From the NCBI GenBank assembly GCA_016795505.1, contig JAEUHH010000085.1, positions 1 to 64,000 of the forward strand: DNA of 64,000 nucleotides. The letters run 5' to 3'. The stretch's first letter is position 1. Every line of letters starts with the position of its first letter. A program made the translations under genes and the position numbers. The stretch comes from Verrucomicrobiales bacterium. GTDB lineage: Bacteria; Verrucomicrobiota; Verrucomicrobiia; Verrucomicrobiales; DEV007. Under the pieces are notes generated by a model that did no database searches, was not told the DNA's origin, and was given only the letters and a program-made list of their open reading frames with translations. This document shows positions 55,407 through 64,000 of the stretch, piece after piece.

Positions 55407-56028
55407 GGAATTTTCGTCAGCCGGGTTCTCGACCGAACGGCTGACTGTGACAGAACGCCATGCAAAACACCAACAAAAAAGTTCGGCCCCGCCCTGCTGA
55501 CCGGCAACGAAATGGTCACAGACAGCTATCGCATCGATCTTGAATTCCCCACTCCATCCCAAGTCTGCCTGCCTAGCCTGAATCCCGACATCCAAGCCGC
55601 CTCAGCAGCACCCTTTTCACATTACCTGTCCCACTGAAAGACAACGCTTTGCAAAGATCAATCCAAAGACACCGAAGTCACCACCAAGCCATCCCCACCT
55701 TTAGTTCCGACTGCTGAATCCACCCAAGCAAAAAGAACGAAGAGACTAACGCCATCGACCGCGTTTTCGCCTTTGGTATATGCCAAATAGCACCGCTCGC
55801 CACCCGTCTTCCCCGGCGAGCTTTGAGTCTTCTGCCACAGGTTAGAATAGAAAGGAATTTCCATACTTCCCTCCCGTTGCCGCGCCCATTTCCCGAGAGT
55901 CCACCCCCTCTGGATTTTGACGACAGCACCCGCCCCGAGCCTCGTGTGGGCTCGCTGGCCGATTGCCTGCTTGCCAAACTGCCGGCTTTCTCCTATCGAA
56001 TCGGCATTCGGCTTCCGGCCGACTCCCC
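55407..56028. other. Intergenic region, no gene seen
   Basis: These ~620 bp between a minus-strand and a plus-strand gene hold only short overlapping open frames with ordinary composition. GC content is lower than in the flanking genes. It should contain both divergent promoters, but no strong -35/-10 pair or operator was seen. Confidence 0.6.
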
Positions 56029-57723
56029 GTGTCCCGACACACCGCCAAAATCATCTTTGCCGCCACGGTCCTTTTCTTCGCGGCTTTCTTCCTGTTCCCG
56101 ATCTGGAAGACGGTCCAGTCCGCCTTTGTGGGGCCTGACGGGCGGTTCACGCTGGACTTCGTAGCCGCCGTTTTCCGGAATCCGATCTATCTGGAGGGAC
56201 TGGTCAATGCCTTCAAAATGGGCCTTTTCAGCACGCTGGCGAGCCTGCTCATCGCCCTGCCGCTGGCTTTGCTGGCGAATCGCTACCGCTTCCCCGGCAA
56301 GGATGCCCTCACCTCGCTGCTGCTGGTGCCAATGATCCTGCCACCCTTCGTTGGCGCTCTCGGAGTGCGGCAGTTCCTCGGCCAGGCTGGCGTGCTGAAC
56401 ACGCTGCTGATTCAATGCGGCCTGATGGACCCAGCCCACCCGGTCGACTGGATGGGCGAAGGCCAGCTCCTCGGCGTGGTGGCCATGAATGCCCTGCACC
56501 TTTACCCCATCGCCTACCTGAATCTCTCGGCCGCACTCGCCAATCTCGATCCGGCCATGGAAGAGGCGGCGGAAAACCTTGGCTGCCACGGGCTGCGGCG
56601 GCTGCGACGGGTCACCCTGCCGCTGATCATGCCGGGCTTGTTCGCGGGGGCCACGATCATTTTCATCTGGTCATTCACGGAACTGGGCGTGCCGCTGATT
56701 TTCGACTACGGCCGGGTCACATCGGTCCAGATTTTCGACGGCCTCAAAGACCTGAGCGGCAATCCCTTTCCCTATGCGCTCGTCGTGGTGATGCTGGTCA
56801 CCACGGTGCTGCTCTACATCGTCGGAAAAGCACTGTTCGGCCGGGGCGGTTACGCCACATCGGGCCGGGCCTCCACGGGACGCAGCCTGACCCAGGCGCC
56901 GCCGCTGACCGGCTGGCTTTGCACCGGCTTGTTCACCGGGGTCACCGTCCTCGCCATCCTCCCGCACGCAGGAGTGATCTTGCTGTCCATCTCCGAGGAC
57001 TGGTATGCCTCCCTGCTGCCCCACGGCTATACCGCCCAGCACTACGTCGATTCCTTGGGACACCCGCTCACGGTCCACTCCATCGGCAATTCGCTGAAAT
57101 ACGCCTCGCTCTCGACGCTGCTGGACGTGATCCTCGGCATCGCCATCGCCTACGTCGTGGTCCGCACCCGGTTGCCCGGCCGTCATCTCCTCGACGCCCT
57201 CTCCATGCTGCCGCTGGCGGTTCCGGGGCTGGTGCTGGCTTTCGGCTTTCTGGCTTTGACGCGGGAGGGGCAGCCCTTCCATGGCCTGATGCTCGGGGAA
57301 GATCCCGTCCTTTTGCTCGTCATCGCCTACGCGGTGCGCCGCCTGCCCTACGTGGTGCGCTCCGCCGTGGCCGGTTTTGAACAGACCAGCGTGAGCCTGG
57401 AGGAGGCAGCGCAAAACCTCGGCTGCTCCCCCCTGCGCACCCTGCGACGGGTGACCCTCCCCCTGATCGGAGCCAATCTCATCGCCGGCGGCCTGCTGGC
57501 CTTCTCCTTTGCCATGCTCGAGGTGTCCGACTCCCTGATCCTGGCCGAGCAGCAGCAGCATTTCCCCATCACCAAAGCCATCTACGCGCTCGTCTCCGCG
57601 CTGGGCAATGGCCACTACCTGGCCTCGGCCCTGGGCGTGTGGGCGATGGCTTTCCTCGCCGTGACCATCGTCGGCGCCGGACTCATCCTCGGGCAAAAGC
57701 TCGGCGCCCTGTTTCGGGTCTGA
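56029..57723 (+). CDS. Two-module ABC transporter permease (iron(III)/polyamine type)
   Basis: The 564-residue protein (from GTG 56029; a TTG at 55963 is an alternative) contains two copies of the BPD_transp_1 module, each with the EAA loop contacting the ATPase: EEAAENLGCHGLRRLRRVTLP near 180 and EEAAQNLGCSPLRTLRRVTLP near 460. Such fused permeases are typical of FbpB/SfuB iron(III) importers and some thiamine/spermidine systems. About twelve membrane helices are present. No binding protein or ATPase gene is adjacent, so the partners must be elsewhere. Confidence 0.88.
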   Translation: MSRHTAKIIFAATVLFFAAFFLFPIWKTVQSAFVGPDGRFTLDFVAAVFRNPIYLEGLVNAFKMGLFSTLASLLIALPLALLANRYRFPGKDALTSLLLVPMILPPFVGALGVRQFLGQAGVLNTLLIQCGLMDPAHPVDWMGEGQLLGVVAMNALHLYPIAYLNLSAALANLDPAMEEAAENLGCHGLRRLRRVTLPLIMPGLFAGATIIFIWSFTELGVPLIFDYGRVTSVQIFDGLKDLSGNPFPYALVVVMLVTTVLLYIVGKALFGRGGYATSGRASTGRSLTQAPPLTGWLCTGLFTGVTVLAILPHAGVILLSISEDWYASLLPHGYTAQHYVDSLGHPLTVHSIGNSLKYASLSTLLDVILGIAIAYVVVRTRLPGRHLLDALSMLPLAVPGLVLAFGFLALTREGQPFHGLMLGEDPVLLLVIAYAVRRLPYVVRSAVAGFEQTSVSLEEAAQNLGCSPLRTLRRVTLPLIGANLIAGGLLAFSFAMLEVSDSLILAEQQQHFPITKAIYALVSALGNGHYLASALGVWAMAFLAVTIVGAGLILGQKLGALFRV

Positions 57724-57824
57724 GTGGCCCCCGGATTCGCCGTCGAGCGACCGCCGGGGCATCGTTCCTCCCGCGTTGAATGGCAGGGAATGGAGAAAAT
57801 CGGCGCCCACCGAACAATCTTCGC

Positions 57825-57850
57825 TTGATAATTTCTGTAAAAATTATAAT
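57825..57850 (+). promoter_or_regulatory. AT-rich promoter-like stretch before the small secreted protein
   Basis: TTGATA at 57825 and TATAAT at 57845 lie 14 bp apart, shorter than the usual 17, in a conspicuously AT-rich block (57820-57860). Similar AT-rich blocks with TAATTTTCA precede the genes at 17590 (minus) and 43745. Confidence 0.4.
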
Positions 57851-57919
57851 TTTCAACATCCCGAAACACAATTCCACCGCTCCTTCCAAACAGAACAGTC
57901 CCAGAAACCTCCATCTCCG

Positions 57920-58258
57920 ATGAACCTTTCTCTCCGTCCGCGGTTCGCCCTCTGGGCCTGCTGCGTCCTGATGACGATGCCAGCCGCGCAATCGGCCGAC
58001 ACCTCGCCCTCGTCCTTTGAGCTGGCTCCGAAGCCCTCGCCGGGTCAGGGCCGCCCCGCCGATCCTGCCCTGATCCGCGCCGTGCCGATTCAGGATTACT
58101 GGAATGCCCACGCTTGGGATCCCATCGGGGGCTCCATCTTTTGGCACGATCTTTCCGAAAAACGCCGGGCCGAAATGTCCGCCCGCCACGCGAAATCCCG
58201 CGGTCAGGCCCCTGCCAGCCCCAAGGCCCGTCCCGCAGCCGCCCCGGAAAGCCGCTGA
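57920..58258 (+). CDS. Small secreted protein, unknown function
   Basis: A 112-residue protein with signal peptide from ATG 57920 (RFALWACCVLMTMPAAQSA). The mature part has YWNAHAWDPIGGSIFWHD and a Pro/Ala-rich basic tail. No family is recognised. It stands alone 196 bp after the ABC permease gene, with its own promoter-like stretch and a terminator-like hairpin behind it. An in-frame ATG at 57776 would add a leader without homology. Confidence 0.6.
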   Translation: MNLSLRPRFALWACCVLMTMPAAQSADTSPSSFELAPKPSPGQGRPADPALIRAVPIQDYWNAHAWDPIGGSIFWHDLSEKRRAEMSARHAKSRGQAPASPKARPAAAPESR

Positions 58259-58340
58259 AGTCCGCTGATTCCCTTTCTCCCGCGCCTGGTTGTCGCCGCG
58301 GTCGGGAGCACCTGCCAGAAATGCCAGCTTCGGCTGGACA

Positions 58341-58374
58341 GAAAGCCGCCGGCTCAGTCCCGGCGGCTTTCTCG
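58341..58374 (+). terminator. Terminator-like hairpin before rpoA
   Basis: GAAAGCCGCCGG (58341-58352) pairs perfectly with CCGGCGGCTTTC (58360-58371) around CTCAGTC. It lies 82 bp after the small secreted protein; the T-run is short. The rest of 58259-58560 should contain the rpoA promoter. Confidence 0.65.
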
Positions 58375-58560
58375 CGTCCGCGCCAGGACCGGAAACTCGA
58401 TGGAAACCCGGCGAACGTTTGACATTTCCGAAAAGCCCCCGATATTCCGCGCCCACGAGCCAAAACCAACCGCCGTCGGTCCTCTGGGTTCTTACGAGCG
58501 CTCCCCGCGAGCCTCCGGAATCAGCTCGGCAGAGGGAAACCCGGCTACCCCAATACTGAT

Positions 58561-59637
58561 ATGCCCGTCAAACTCGCTCCCTTCGAGATTCCCGATCGTC
58601 TGGTCAAAGACGACAAAACCGCGACTGAAACTTACGCCAAGTTCATCGCTGAACCCTTCGAAGCCGGCTTCGGCCACACCATCGGCAACTCCCTGCGCCG
58701 CGTGCTGCTTTCCTCGCTGGAAGGCGCCGCCATCACCTCGGTCCGCATTGCCGGTGCGCCGCACGAGTTCACCTCCCTGCCCGGCGTGGTCGAGGATGTC
58801 ACCGAGATCGTGCTGAATCTGAAGCAGATCCGCTTCCGTCACTTCGACAACAAGGAACCCGCCACCCTGTCGATCAATCTCGACCGCACCGGCGTCGTCA
58901 CCGCCGCTGACATCCAGGAAATTTCCCAGTACGAGATCGTCAACAAGGACCAGCACATCTGCACGCTGGACAAGAAGACCAAGCTTTCCATCGACATGGA
59001 AGTCCGCGTCGGCCGCGGCTTCAACACCGGTGAGGAAAACAAGCACCCCGACATGCCCATCGGCGTGATCCCGATCGACTCGATCTTCTCGCCCGTCCGC
59101 CGGGTGAAATACGCGGTGGAAAACACCCGCGTCGGCCAGCGCACCGACTACGACAAGCTGATCCTCGAAGTCTGGACCGACGGCCGCATCGAGCCGCACG
59201 ACGCCCTGCTTCAGTCCTCGGCCATCCTACGCCACCACCTCGACGTGTTCGTCAACTACGACGACAACCAGATCGAGATCGAATCCGCGCCCGAGGCTCA
59301 GAGCGAGGAAAACGCGGAACTCAAGAAGCTGCTCAACATGAGCGTGAACGAGATCGAGCTGTCCGTCCGCGCCGCCAACTGCCTCAACAACGCGAACATC
59401 AGCACCGTCGGCCAGCTCGCCATGAAGTCCGAGGCCGAAATGCTGAAATACCGCAACTTCGGTAAAAAGTCGCTCAACGAGATCAAGGACAAGCTCTCCG
59501 AACTCGGCCTGTCCCTCGGCATGCAGCTGGATCCCGGCCTGCTCGAGCAGTCCTACGGCGGACCGCTCCTTGGAGCCGACCGTCTGTCGGAAGGCCCCGG
59601 CCTCGCCTCCCTCATTGCCCAGAATCTCGACGATTGA
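58561..59637 (+). CDS. rpoA: DNA-directed RNA polymerase subunit alpha
   Basis: The 358-residue subunit has GHTIGNSLRRVLLSSLEGAAIT in the N-terminal assembly domain and, in the C-terminal domain, ELSVRAANCLNNANI and KSLNEIKDKLSELGLSLG, the HhH-containing part that contacts DNA and regulators. Usually rpsK-rpsD lie upstream in the alpha operon; here a small secreted protein gene and a terminator-like hairpin do, so only rpoA-rplQ remain together. Confidence 0.97.
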   Translation: MPVKLAPFEIPDRLVKDDKTATETYAKFIAEPFEAGFGHTIGNSLRRVLLSSLEGAAITSVRIAGAPHEFTSLPGVVEDVTEIVLNLKQIRFRHFDNKEPATLSINLDRTGVVTAADIQEISQYEIVNKDQHICTLDKKTKLSIDMEVRVGRGFNTGEENKHPDMPIGVIPIDSIFSPVRRVKYAVENTRVGQRTDYDKLILEVWTDGRIEPHDALLQSSAILRHHLDVFVNYDDNQIEIESAPEAQSEENAELKKLLNMSVNEIELSVRAANCLNNANISTVGQLAMKSEAEMLKYRNFGKKSLNEIKDKLSELGLSLGMQLDPGLLEQSYGGPLLGADRLSEGPGLASLIAQNLDD

Positions 59638-59735
59638 TTTGCGCTCCGCGCCGGGCCGCTGCATGCTCCCGCCTGGAGCGGCCCGGACGAGACCCTCGCT
59701 CCACAGACCCCAACGATTCCCCGTCGCCTTTTCCC

Positions 59736-60167
59736 ATGAGACATCGACAGAAAACCGTCAAATTTTTCCGCACCGCTTCGCACCGCGACGCCATGCTGCG
59801 GAACATGGCCTGCTCCCTCATCGAGCACCGCCGCATTCGCACCACTCTGGCCAAGGCCAAGGCCCTCCGCCCCTTCGCGGAGCGCCTCGTCACCATTGGC
59901 AAGAATGACTCGCTGCACAGCCGCCGCCGGGCCATCGCCCTGCTCGGCAGCAACGAACTGGCGCAGAAAGTGACCCAGACCCTCTTCTCCGAGATTGCTC
60001 CGGCCCACTCCGCCCGTCAGGGCGGCTACTGCCGCATCACCAAGCTCGGCCAGCGCCGCTCGGACTCTGCTCCGATGGCCTTCATCGAGTGGGTGGACGC
60101 CTACGTGCCCAAGGGCGCGGAAGACGCCGCCGCCGAGGCCCCCGCGGAAACCAAGGCCGACGCCTGA
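59736..60167 (+). CDS. rplQ: 50S ribosomal protein L17
   Basis: 143 residues starting MRHRQKTVKFFRTASHRDAM, the signature N-terminus of L17, then NMACSLIEHRRIRTTLAKAK and GGYCRITKLGQRRSDSAPMA. A lysine-poor, alanine/glutamate-rich tail of 20 residues follows. It starts 98 bp after rpoA and ends before a strong terminator. Confidence 0.97.
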   Translation: MRHRQKTVKFFRTASHRDAMLRNMACSLIEHRRIRTTLAKAKALRPFAERLVTIGKNDSLHSRRRAIALLGSNELAQKVTQTLFSEIAPAHSARQGGYCRITKLGQRRSDSAPMAFIEWVDAYVPKGAEDAAAEAPAETKADA

Positions 60168-60207
60168 TGCCGCGAGTGGACTCGCCTTCCACCCTTTGAC
60201 CCGCAAG

Positions 60208-60237
60208 ACGCCGCCCCGGAAACGAGGCGGCGTTTTT
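60208..60237 (+). terminator. Intrinsic terminator after rplQ
   Basis: ACGCCGCC (60208) pairs with GGCGGCGT (60226) around CCGGAAACGA, followed by TTTTT at 60233-60237. Confidence 0.85.
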
Positions 60238-60302
60238 CTTTGGCACCGCCCCTTGCATCGTCACGACTCCTCCCGAACACTGACCGCCTGTCTTCCGCCG
60301 CC

Positions 60303-61274
60303 ATGTCCCCCAAACCTTCCTTCCCCTCTCTGATCGCCTGGTTTCTTAAAGGCGTCGCCATGGGGGCCGCCAATGTCATCCCCGGGGTCTCGGGCGGAAC
60401 GGTCGCCTTCATCACCGGCATCTATGAGCGCCTCATCAACGGCATCAAAAGCCTGAATTTCACTGCGGCAAAGCTGCTTTTTACGGGAAAAATTAAAGAA
60501 TTCGTTTCCGCCACCGACTTCACCTTTCTCGCCGTCCTCGGCGTCGGCGTGATCGCCAGCATTCTCAGTCTGGCCCGCGTTTTCAAATATCTCTTCGCCC
60601 ATCACCCGGTTCATCTGTGGGCTTTCTTCTTCGGGCTGATCCTCGCGTCGATCTGGTATGTGGGCGTGAAAGTAAAACGCTGGGGCCCCGTTCCTGTGCT
60701 CGCCTTCGCCCTCGGCACCGCCACCGCCGTCGGCATCGCCCTCATGAAACCCGCCTCACAGAACGACGGCACCGTCTATCTCATGCTCTGCGGCGTCGTC
60801 GCCATGGCCAGCATGATCATGCCCGGCATTTCCGGCTCCTTCGTGCTGCTGCTCATGGGCAACTACCAGCTGATCATGATCGATTCCGTCGCCCAGTTGA
60901 GCGCCCTCGATTTCTCCGCCCTCCGCATTCTGGCCCCCGTCGGCATCGGCGCCATCATCGGGCTGGCCTCCCTGAGCCACTTTCTGTCCTGGGTGTTCCG
61001 GCGACACCACGACTTTGCCGTCGCCCTGCTGACTGGCTTTGTGGCCGGCTCCCTGCTGGTCATCTGGCCGTGGAAACGCGAGATCGTCCAGACGTTTGGC
61101 TCCGGCGAAGCCCTCAAGACCAAAGTCGTCGGCTACGAGTGGCTCGCCCCCTCGGCCAGCACGGAGACCTACATCGCCTTTGGCATCATGATCGCCGGAA
61201 TGCTGCTGGTGTGGATCATGGAGCGCCTCGGCGGCGTATCCAAACCCGCCGACGCGGCCTCCGAGCCCGTGTGA
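60303..61274 (+). CDS. DUF368 membrane protein (polyprenyl-phosphate transporter family)
   Basis: The 323-residue polytopic protein has the DUF368 signature GAANVIPGVSGGTVAFITGIYERL and a repeated PGISGSFVLLLMGNY. Members of DUF368 (PopT) have been shown to flip undecaprenyl phosphate back across the membrane, recycling the cell-wall lipid carrier. Eight or nine helices are visible. ATG 60303 was preferred. The amino acid ABC genes begin 38 bp after it. Confidence 0.9.
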   Translation: MSPKPSFPSLIAWFLKGVAMGAANVIPGVSGGTVAFITGIYERLINGIKSLNFTAAKLLFTGKIKEFVSATDFTFLAVLGVGVIASILSLARVFKYLFAHHPVHLWAFFFGLILASIWYVGVKVKRWGPVPVLAFALGTATAVGIALMKPASQNDGTVYLMLCGVVAMASMIMPGISGSFVLLLMGNYQLIMIDSVAQLSALDFSALRILAPVGIGAIIGLASLSHFLSWVFRRHHDFAVALLTGFVAGSLLVIWPWKREIVQTFGSGEALKTKVVGYEWLAPSASTETYIAFGIMIAGMLLVWIMERLGGVSKPADAASEPV

Positions 61275-61311
61275 CACCTTCCTCCCTTTCATCCCTACCG
61301 CCCCAACCGCC

Positions 61312-62130
61312 ATGCTCCCGTCCCTCCGCCGCGTGATTGCCCGGCTCTGGCTTCCCCTGTTTCCAGCCGTCGCCGCCCTGCTGGCCGCGGGTTGCTCGCC
61401 CTACTCCGCTGAAGACCAAGAACTCGTCGTCGGGATGGAAATGCAATATCCCCCGTTCGAGATGCGGAACACCCGGAATCAGCCCGACGGCATCAGCGTC
61501 CGCATGGCCGAGGATCTCGCCGCCCACCTCGGCCGGCCCCTGCGGCTGGAGGATGTCGCCTGGGACGGCATCATTCCCTCCCTCCAGTCAGGAAAGATCG
61601 ACCTCATCATCTCCTCACTCACGCGCACCGAGGAACGCGCCCGCGCCATCGATTTTTCGGACGACTACGTCACCAACGGCCTTTGCATGCTTGTCGGCAA
61701 GGAGTCGACCATCCGCACCGCCGATGACTTGACCGAGAGCGGCGCCCGCATCGCCGTAAAGCTCGGCACCACCGGCCACACCTGGGCCATGCAGGCTCTG
61801 GAGGGCGTCGAACTCGTCGTGCTCGATGAAGCCGGCACCTGCGCCCTCGAGGTCACCCAAGGGAAAGCCGACGCCTTCATCTACGACCAGATTTCCATCT
61901 ACCAACTCTGGAAACGCCACGAGGACAAGACCCGCGCCATCCTCCAGCCGATCCGCTCCGAGGCCTGGGCCATCGGCATCCGGAAAGGAGACGACACCCT
62001 CCGCCAGCAAGTCAACGACTGGCTCAAAGCCTATCGCGAGGCCGGCCAATTCGACGCCCTCGCGGAGCGCTACATGGCTGAAGAAAAGAAGACCTTCGAA
62101 GCGATGGGCGTGCCCTTCATCTTCCATTGA
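61312..62130 (+). CDS. Amino acid ABC transporter substrate-binding lipoprotein
   Basis: 272 residues with a lipoprotein signal (ALLAAGC, lipid-anchored cysteine near 26), then the SBP_bac_3 fold: MEMQYPPFEMRN, VAWDGIIPSLQSGKIDLIISSLTRTEERA, and KLGTTGHTWAMQAL. These bind polar amino acids in the periplasm. Together with the permease and ATPase it makes an amino acid importer. Confidence 0.92.
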   Translation: MLPSLRRVIARLWLPLFPAVAALLAAGCSPYSAEDQELVVGMEMQYPPFEMRNTRNQPDGISVRMAEDLAAHLGRPLRLEDVAWDGIIPSLQSGKIDLIISSLTRTEERARAIDFSDDYVTNGLCMLVGKESTIRTADDLTESGARIAVKLGTTGHTWAMQALEGVELVVLDEAGTCALEVTQGKADAFIYDQISIYQLWKRHEDKTRAILQPIRSEAWAIGIRKGDDTLRQQVNDWLKAYREAGQFDALAERYMAEEKKTFEAMGVPFIFH

Positions 62131-62166
62131 TCGCCAATACCGGAAGACACAGTCGGATATTTTTCA

Positions 62167-62179
62167 CCTGATAATCAGG
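62167..62179. promoter_or_regulatory. Palindrome upstream of the permease gene
   Basis: CCTGAT-A-ATCAGG is a perfect palindrome in the 149-bp gap between the binding-protein and permease genes. It may be a regulator site or a weak processing hairpin. Confidence 0.35.
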
Positions 62180-62279
62180 ATCTTGGCTCAATCGGTCGGA
62201 TAAATTGTCCGCCGTGCCGTTCCGACCACAACAGGTCAACTGACCGGTTGCCAGTCGAGCCGACGCCGTCCCGGCCGCG

Positions 62280-63080
62280 GTGAATCCCGCATCACCGCAA
62301 AACTCCGCCTTGCCATCGGGGCGGACCCTTCGTTTACTCAGACCGGTGCGGACCTTGTTGACCAGCCTCGTCATTGCCATCCTCGGCGCGACGTTTTGCT
62401 TCTTTTTCTACATCCTGATCGCCCACGATTACCGCTGGGAGGCGGTGGTGCCGTATGCGGGCAATCTGTTTTCCGGCTGGGCGATGACTCTGGCTGTCTC
62501 GGCCGTCGCCCTGATTCTCAGCGTCCTCATCGGCGCCGGGCTCACCGTGGGGCAGCTCTCTCCCTCGCGTGTCGCCCGCTGGCTCGCCCGCGCCTACGTC
62601 GAACTGGTTCGCGGCACGCCCCTGCTCACTCAGATCCTCATCGGCTACTACCTCGTCGCCCCGGTCCTGCATTGGGAAAACAAATTCGGCGTCGGTGTGG
62701 TGATCCTGGCAGCCTTCGCCGGCGCCTATCTCAGCGAAATTTTTCGCGCCGGCATTCTGTCCATTCCCCGATCGCAATGGGAATCGGCCCGCGCCATCGG
62801 CCTCACCGGAGCCCAGACCTACCGCCACGTCGTGATCCCCCAGGCCATCCGCCGCGTCCTCCCGGCCACGGCCGGGCAATTTGCCAATCTGGTGAAAGAC
62901 TCCTCGCTGCTCTACGTCATCGGTCTGGGCGAGTTCACCATGCAGGCCCGCGAGGCCAATGCCCAGACCTACGCCACCTTCGAGAGCTACCTGCCGCTCG
63001 CGCTCGGCTACCTGGCCCTGACCCTGCCAATTTCCCTGATCAGCCGCTGGCTGGAGCACCGCACCCGCTATGAACATTGA
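62280..63080 (+). CDS. Amino acid ABC transporter permease
   Basis: The 266-residue HisM/GlnP-type permease has about five helices and VRGTPLLTQILIGYY plus the EAA-loop ESARAIGLTGAQTYRHVVIPQAIRRVLP. It starts at a GTG and overlaps the ATPase gene by 11 bp. Another GTG at 62346 could be the true start. Confidence 0.9.
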   Translation: MNPASPQNSALPSGRTLRLLRPVRTLLTSLVIAILGATFCFFFYILIAHDYRWEAVVPYAGNLFSGWAMTLAVSAVALILSVLIGAGLTVGQLSPSRVARWLARAYVELVRGTPLLTQILIGYYLVAPVLHWENKFGVGVVILAAFAGAYLSEIFRAGILSIPRSQWESARAIGLTGAQTYRHVVIPQAIRRVLPATAGQFANLVKDSSLLYVIGLGEFTMQAREANAQTYATFESYLPLALGYLALTLPISLISRWLEHRTRYEH

Positions 63081-63804
63081 ACTCCGCGGCCTCTCCCGGC
63101 GCTACGGCGCCACCCAGGCCCTGCGCGATGTCTCGCTGCGGGTCGGGAATGGCGTGCGCGTCCTCGCGCTGATTGGACCGTCGGGAGGGGGAAAATCGAC
63201 CCTGCTCCGCCTCATCGGCGGCCTGGAGGTGCCCGATGCCGGGGAGATCGAAATCGATCAGACCCTGTTGGATCGGAGAGAAGACCCTCTTCGATCGCAC
63301 CGCCGCCGGCTCGGCTTTCTGTTCCAGTCGTTCAATCTCTTCCCTCACCTCACGGCGCTGGAAAACATCGCCCTACCACTGGTCCACGTGCATGGCAAAT
63401 CCGCCGCCGAAGCTGACGAGACCGCGCGGGCCTGCCTGTCCCGCTTCCGCCTCGCCGACCATGCCGAGAAACACCCCGCCCAACTCTCCGGCGGCCAGCA
63501 GCAGCGGGTCGCCCTCGCCCGGGCACTCGCCCATCGTCCCCGGCTGCTGCTGCTCGACGAGCCGACCTCGGCCCTCGACCCGGAAATGACGGCCGAAGTG
63601 CTCGAAGTGATCGAAGAACTGTGCCGCGAGGGCCAGGAGATCATTCTTTCCACCCACGAGATGGGTTTTGCCCGCGCCGTGGCGGATGAAGTCGTCTTCC
63701 TGTCCGGCGGCCGGATTCTGGAAGCCGGCACCGCAGCCAAATTGTTCGACACCCCGCAAACAACGGAGGTGAAAGCATTCCTCAGCCGCGTGATGCGCTA
63801 CTGA
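63070..63804 (+). CDS. Amino acid ABC transporter ATP-binding protein
   Basis: 244 residues: Walker A GPSGGGKST, Q-loop FLFQSFNLFPHLTALENI, signature LSGGQQQRVALARALAH, Walker B LLLLDEPTSALDP, and H-loop STHEMGFA. The segment between Walker A and the Q-loop (IDQTLLDRREDPLRSHRR) is encoded by a 22-bp-period repeat but keeps the usual length. It completes the polar amino acid importer. Confidence 0.93.
   Translation: MNIELRGLSRRYGATQALRDVSLRVGNGVRVLALIGPSGGGKSTLLRLIGGLEVPDAGEIEIDQTLLDRREDPLRSHRRRLGFLFQSFNLFPHLTALENIALPLVHVHGKSAAEADETARACLSRFRLADHAEKHPAQLSGGQQQRVALARALAHRPRLLLLDEPTSALDPEMTAEVLEVIEELCREGQEIILSTHEMGFARAVADEVVFLSGGRILEAGTAAKLFDTPQTTEVKAFLSRVMRY
63254..63299 (+). repeat. 22-bp-period dispersed repeat, copy G (inside the ABC ATPase)
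   Basis: ACCCTGTTGGATCGGAGAG at 63262 and ACCCTCTTCGATCGCACC at 63284 are 22 bp apart. It encodes DQTLLDRREDPLRS in the variable surface region between Walker A and the Q-loop. Confidence 0.82.
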
Positions 63805-63816
63805 GAGCCGCTCCGC

Positions 63817-64000
63817 TCAGGAAGCCAGCCCGTCGGTCGAGCCGGTGACAGCGCGCGTCAACACATCGAGATGCGATCGGGTCGCCGCCAAGGCCGACAC
63901 GAGATCGTCGATGGAATGCTGGACGGTGGACTGCTGTTGATTGGCTTCCACCCGATCCACCGCCGCCGTGACTGACTGGGCGAGCTGGATGATGTTCGTC
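63817..64000 (-). CDS. C-terminal fragment of a coiled-coil protein (start outside the window)
   Basis: Sixty C-terminal residues are visible before the TGA at 63817-63819, reading TNIIQLAQSVTAAVDRVE onward with heptad-like hydrophobics and QQQSTVQHSIDDLV. The gene continues beyond 64000. It is convergent with the ABC ATPase gene. The fragment could be the end of a methyl-accepting or structural coiled-coil protein; this cannot be decided. Confidence 0.6.
   Translation of the reverse strand, partial: TNIIQLAQSVTAAVDRVEANQQQSTVQHSIDDLVSALAATRSHLDVLTRAVTGSTDGLAS

Noticed and set aside
55407-56028. Small genes in the 55.4-56.0 kb gap
   Set aside because: Open frames there overlap on both strands, lack motifs and have no ribosome binding site.

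Overview
The window looks like chromosomal DNA from a high-GC member of the Planctomycetota-Verrucomicrobiota group, most likely a verrucomicrobium. The evidence is a LEPR-XLL type exported repeat protein, a DUF1549/DUF1553 + DUF1501 + WD40 gene set, an ECF sigma factor of the Rhodopirellula/Verrucomicrobium type paired with a FecR-like protein, three formylglycine-type sulfatases, and a Ser/Thr kinase fused to PEGA and FGE-sulfatase-like domains. These are judgements from reading the proteins; no database search was run. No tRNA, rRNA, phage, insertion sequence or CRISPR array was recognised.

Layout. 1-1083: 3' end of a giant repeat protein that is a paralogue of the gene at 43745. 1337-8583: kinase, secreted proteins, esterase-like hydrolase, metallo-beta-lactamase-fold hydrolase, zinc-ribbon protein. 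8763-11945: TIR-P-loop NTPase-TPR protein, a candidate immune receptor, with seven 144-bp repeats and a decayed repeat fragment behind it. 12129-13685: about 1.5 kb of non-coding DNA packed with palindromes, REP-like repeats, a perfect 25-bp inverted repeat and a 41-bp tandem array. 13686-17590: cytochrome c, two glycosyltransferases, a HlyD-like protein. 17660-26427 (minus strand): a probable efflux operon of TetR/outer-membrane factor (one open frame), adaptor, RND pump and SulP transporter. 26621-36298: sigma/FecR, a clan GH-A glycosidase, three sulfatases and a NUDIX hydrolase, consistent with sulfated polysaccharide degradation. 36336-43473 (minus strand): WD40, DUF1501 and DUF1549/1553 genes, an SMP-30/esterase fusion and an SDR. 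43745-47413: LEPR-XLL protein with a metzincin-like zinc motif. 47634-50177: radical SAM protein, HdrA-like small protein and double [4Fe-4S] protein. 50209-55406: secretin-like fragment, response regulator, dihydroxy-acid dehydratase, class II aldolase, a secreted protein. 56029-60167: two-module ABC permease, small secreted protein, rpoA and rplQ. 60303-63804: DUF368 protein and a polar amino acid ABC importer. 63817-64000: tail of an unidentified coiled-coil protein.

The most unusual signal is a dispersed repeat with a strict 22-bp period. It occurs at seven places (1096, 12736, 25551, 27474, 42635, 49573, 63254). Three copies are intergenic and four lie inside unrelated genes (outer membrane factor, FecR-like protein, ferredoxin, ABC ATPase) without breaking the frame, so short repeat-encoded peptides related to TLLDR or TLSDR appear in different proteins. 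Other irregularities: the outer-membrane factor is in frame with a TetR regulator, a sulfatase is cut off from an EF-hand tail by one amber codon, the kinase glycine-rich loop lies upstream of any normal start codon, and a hydrolase has lost its expected nucleophilic serine.
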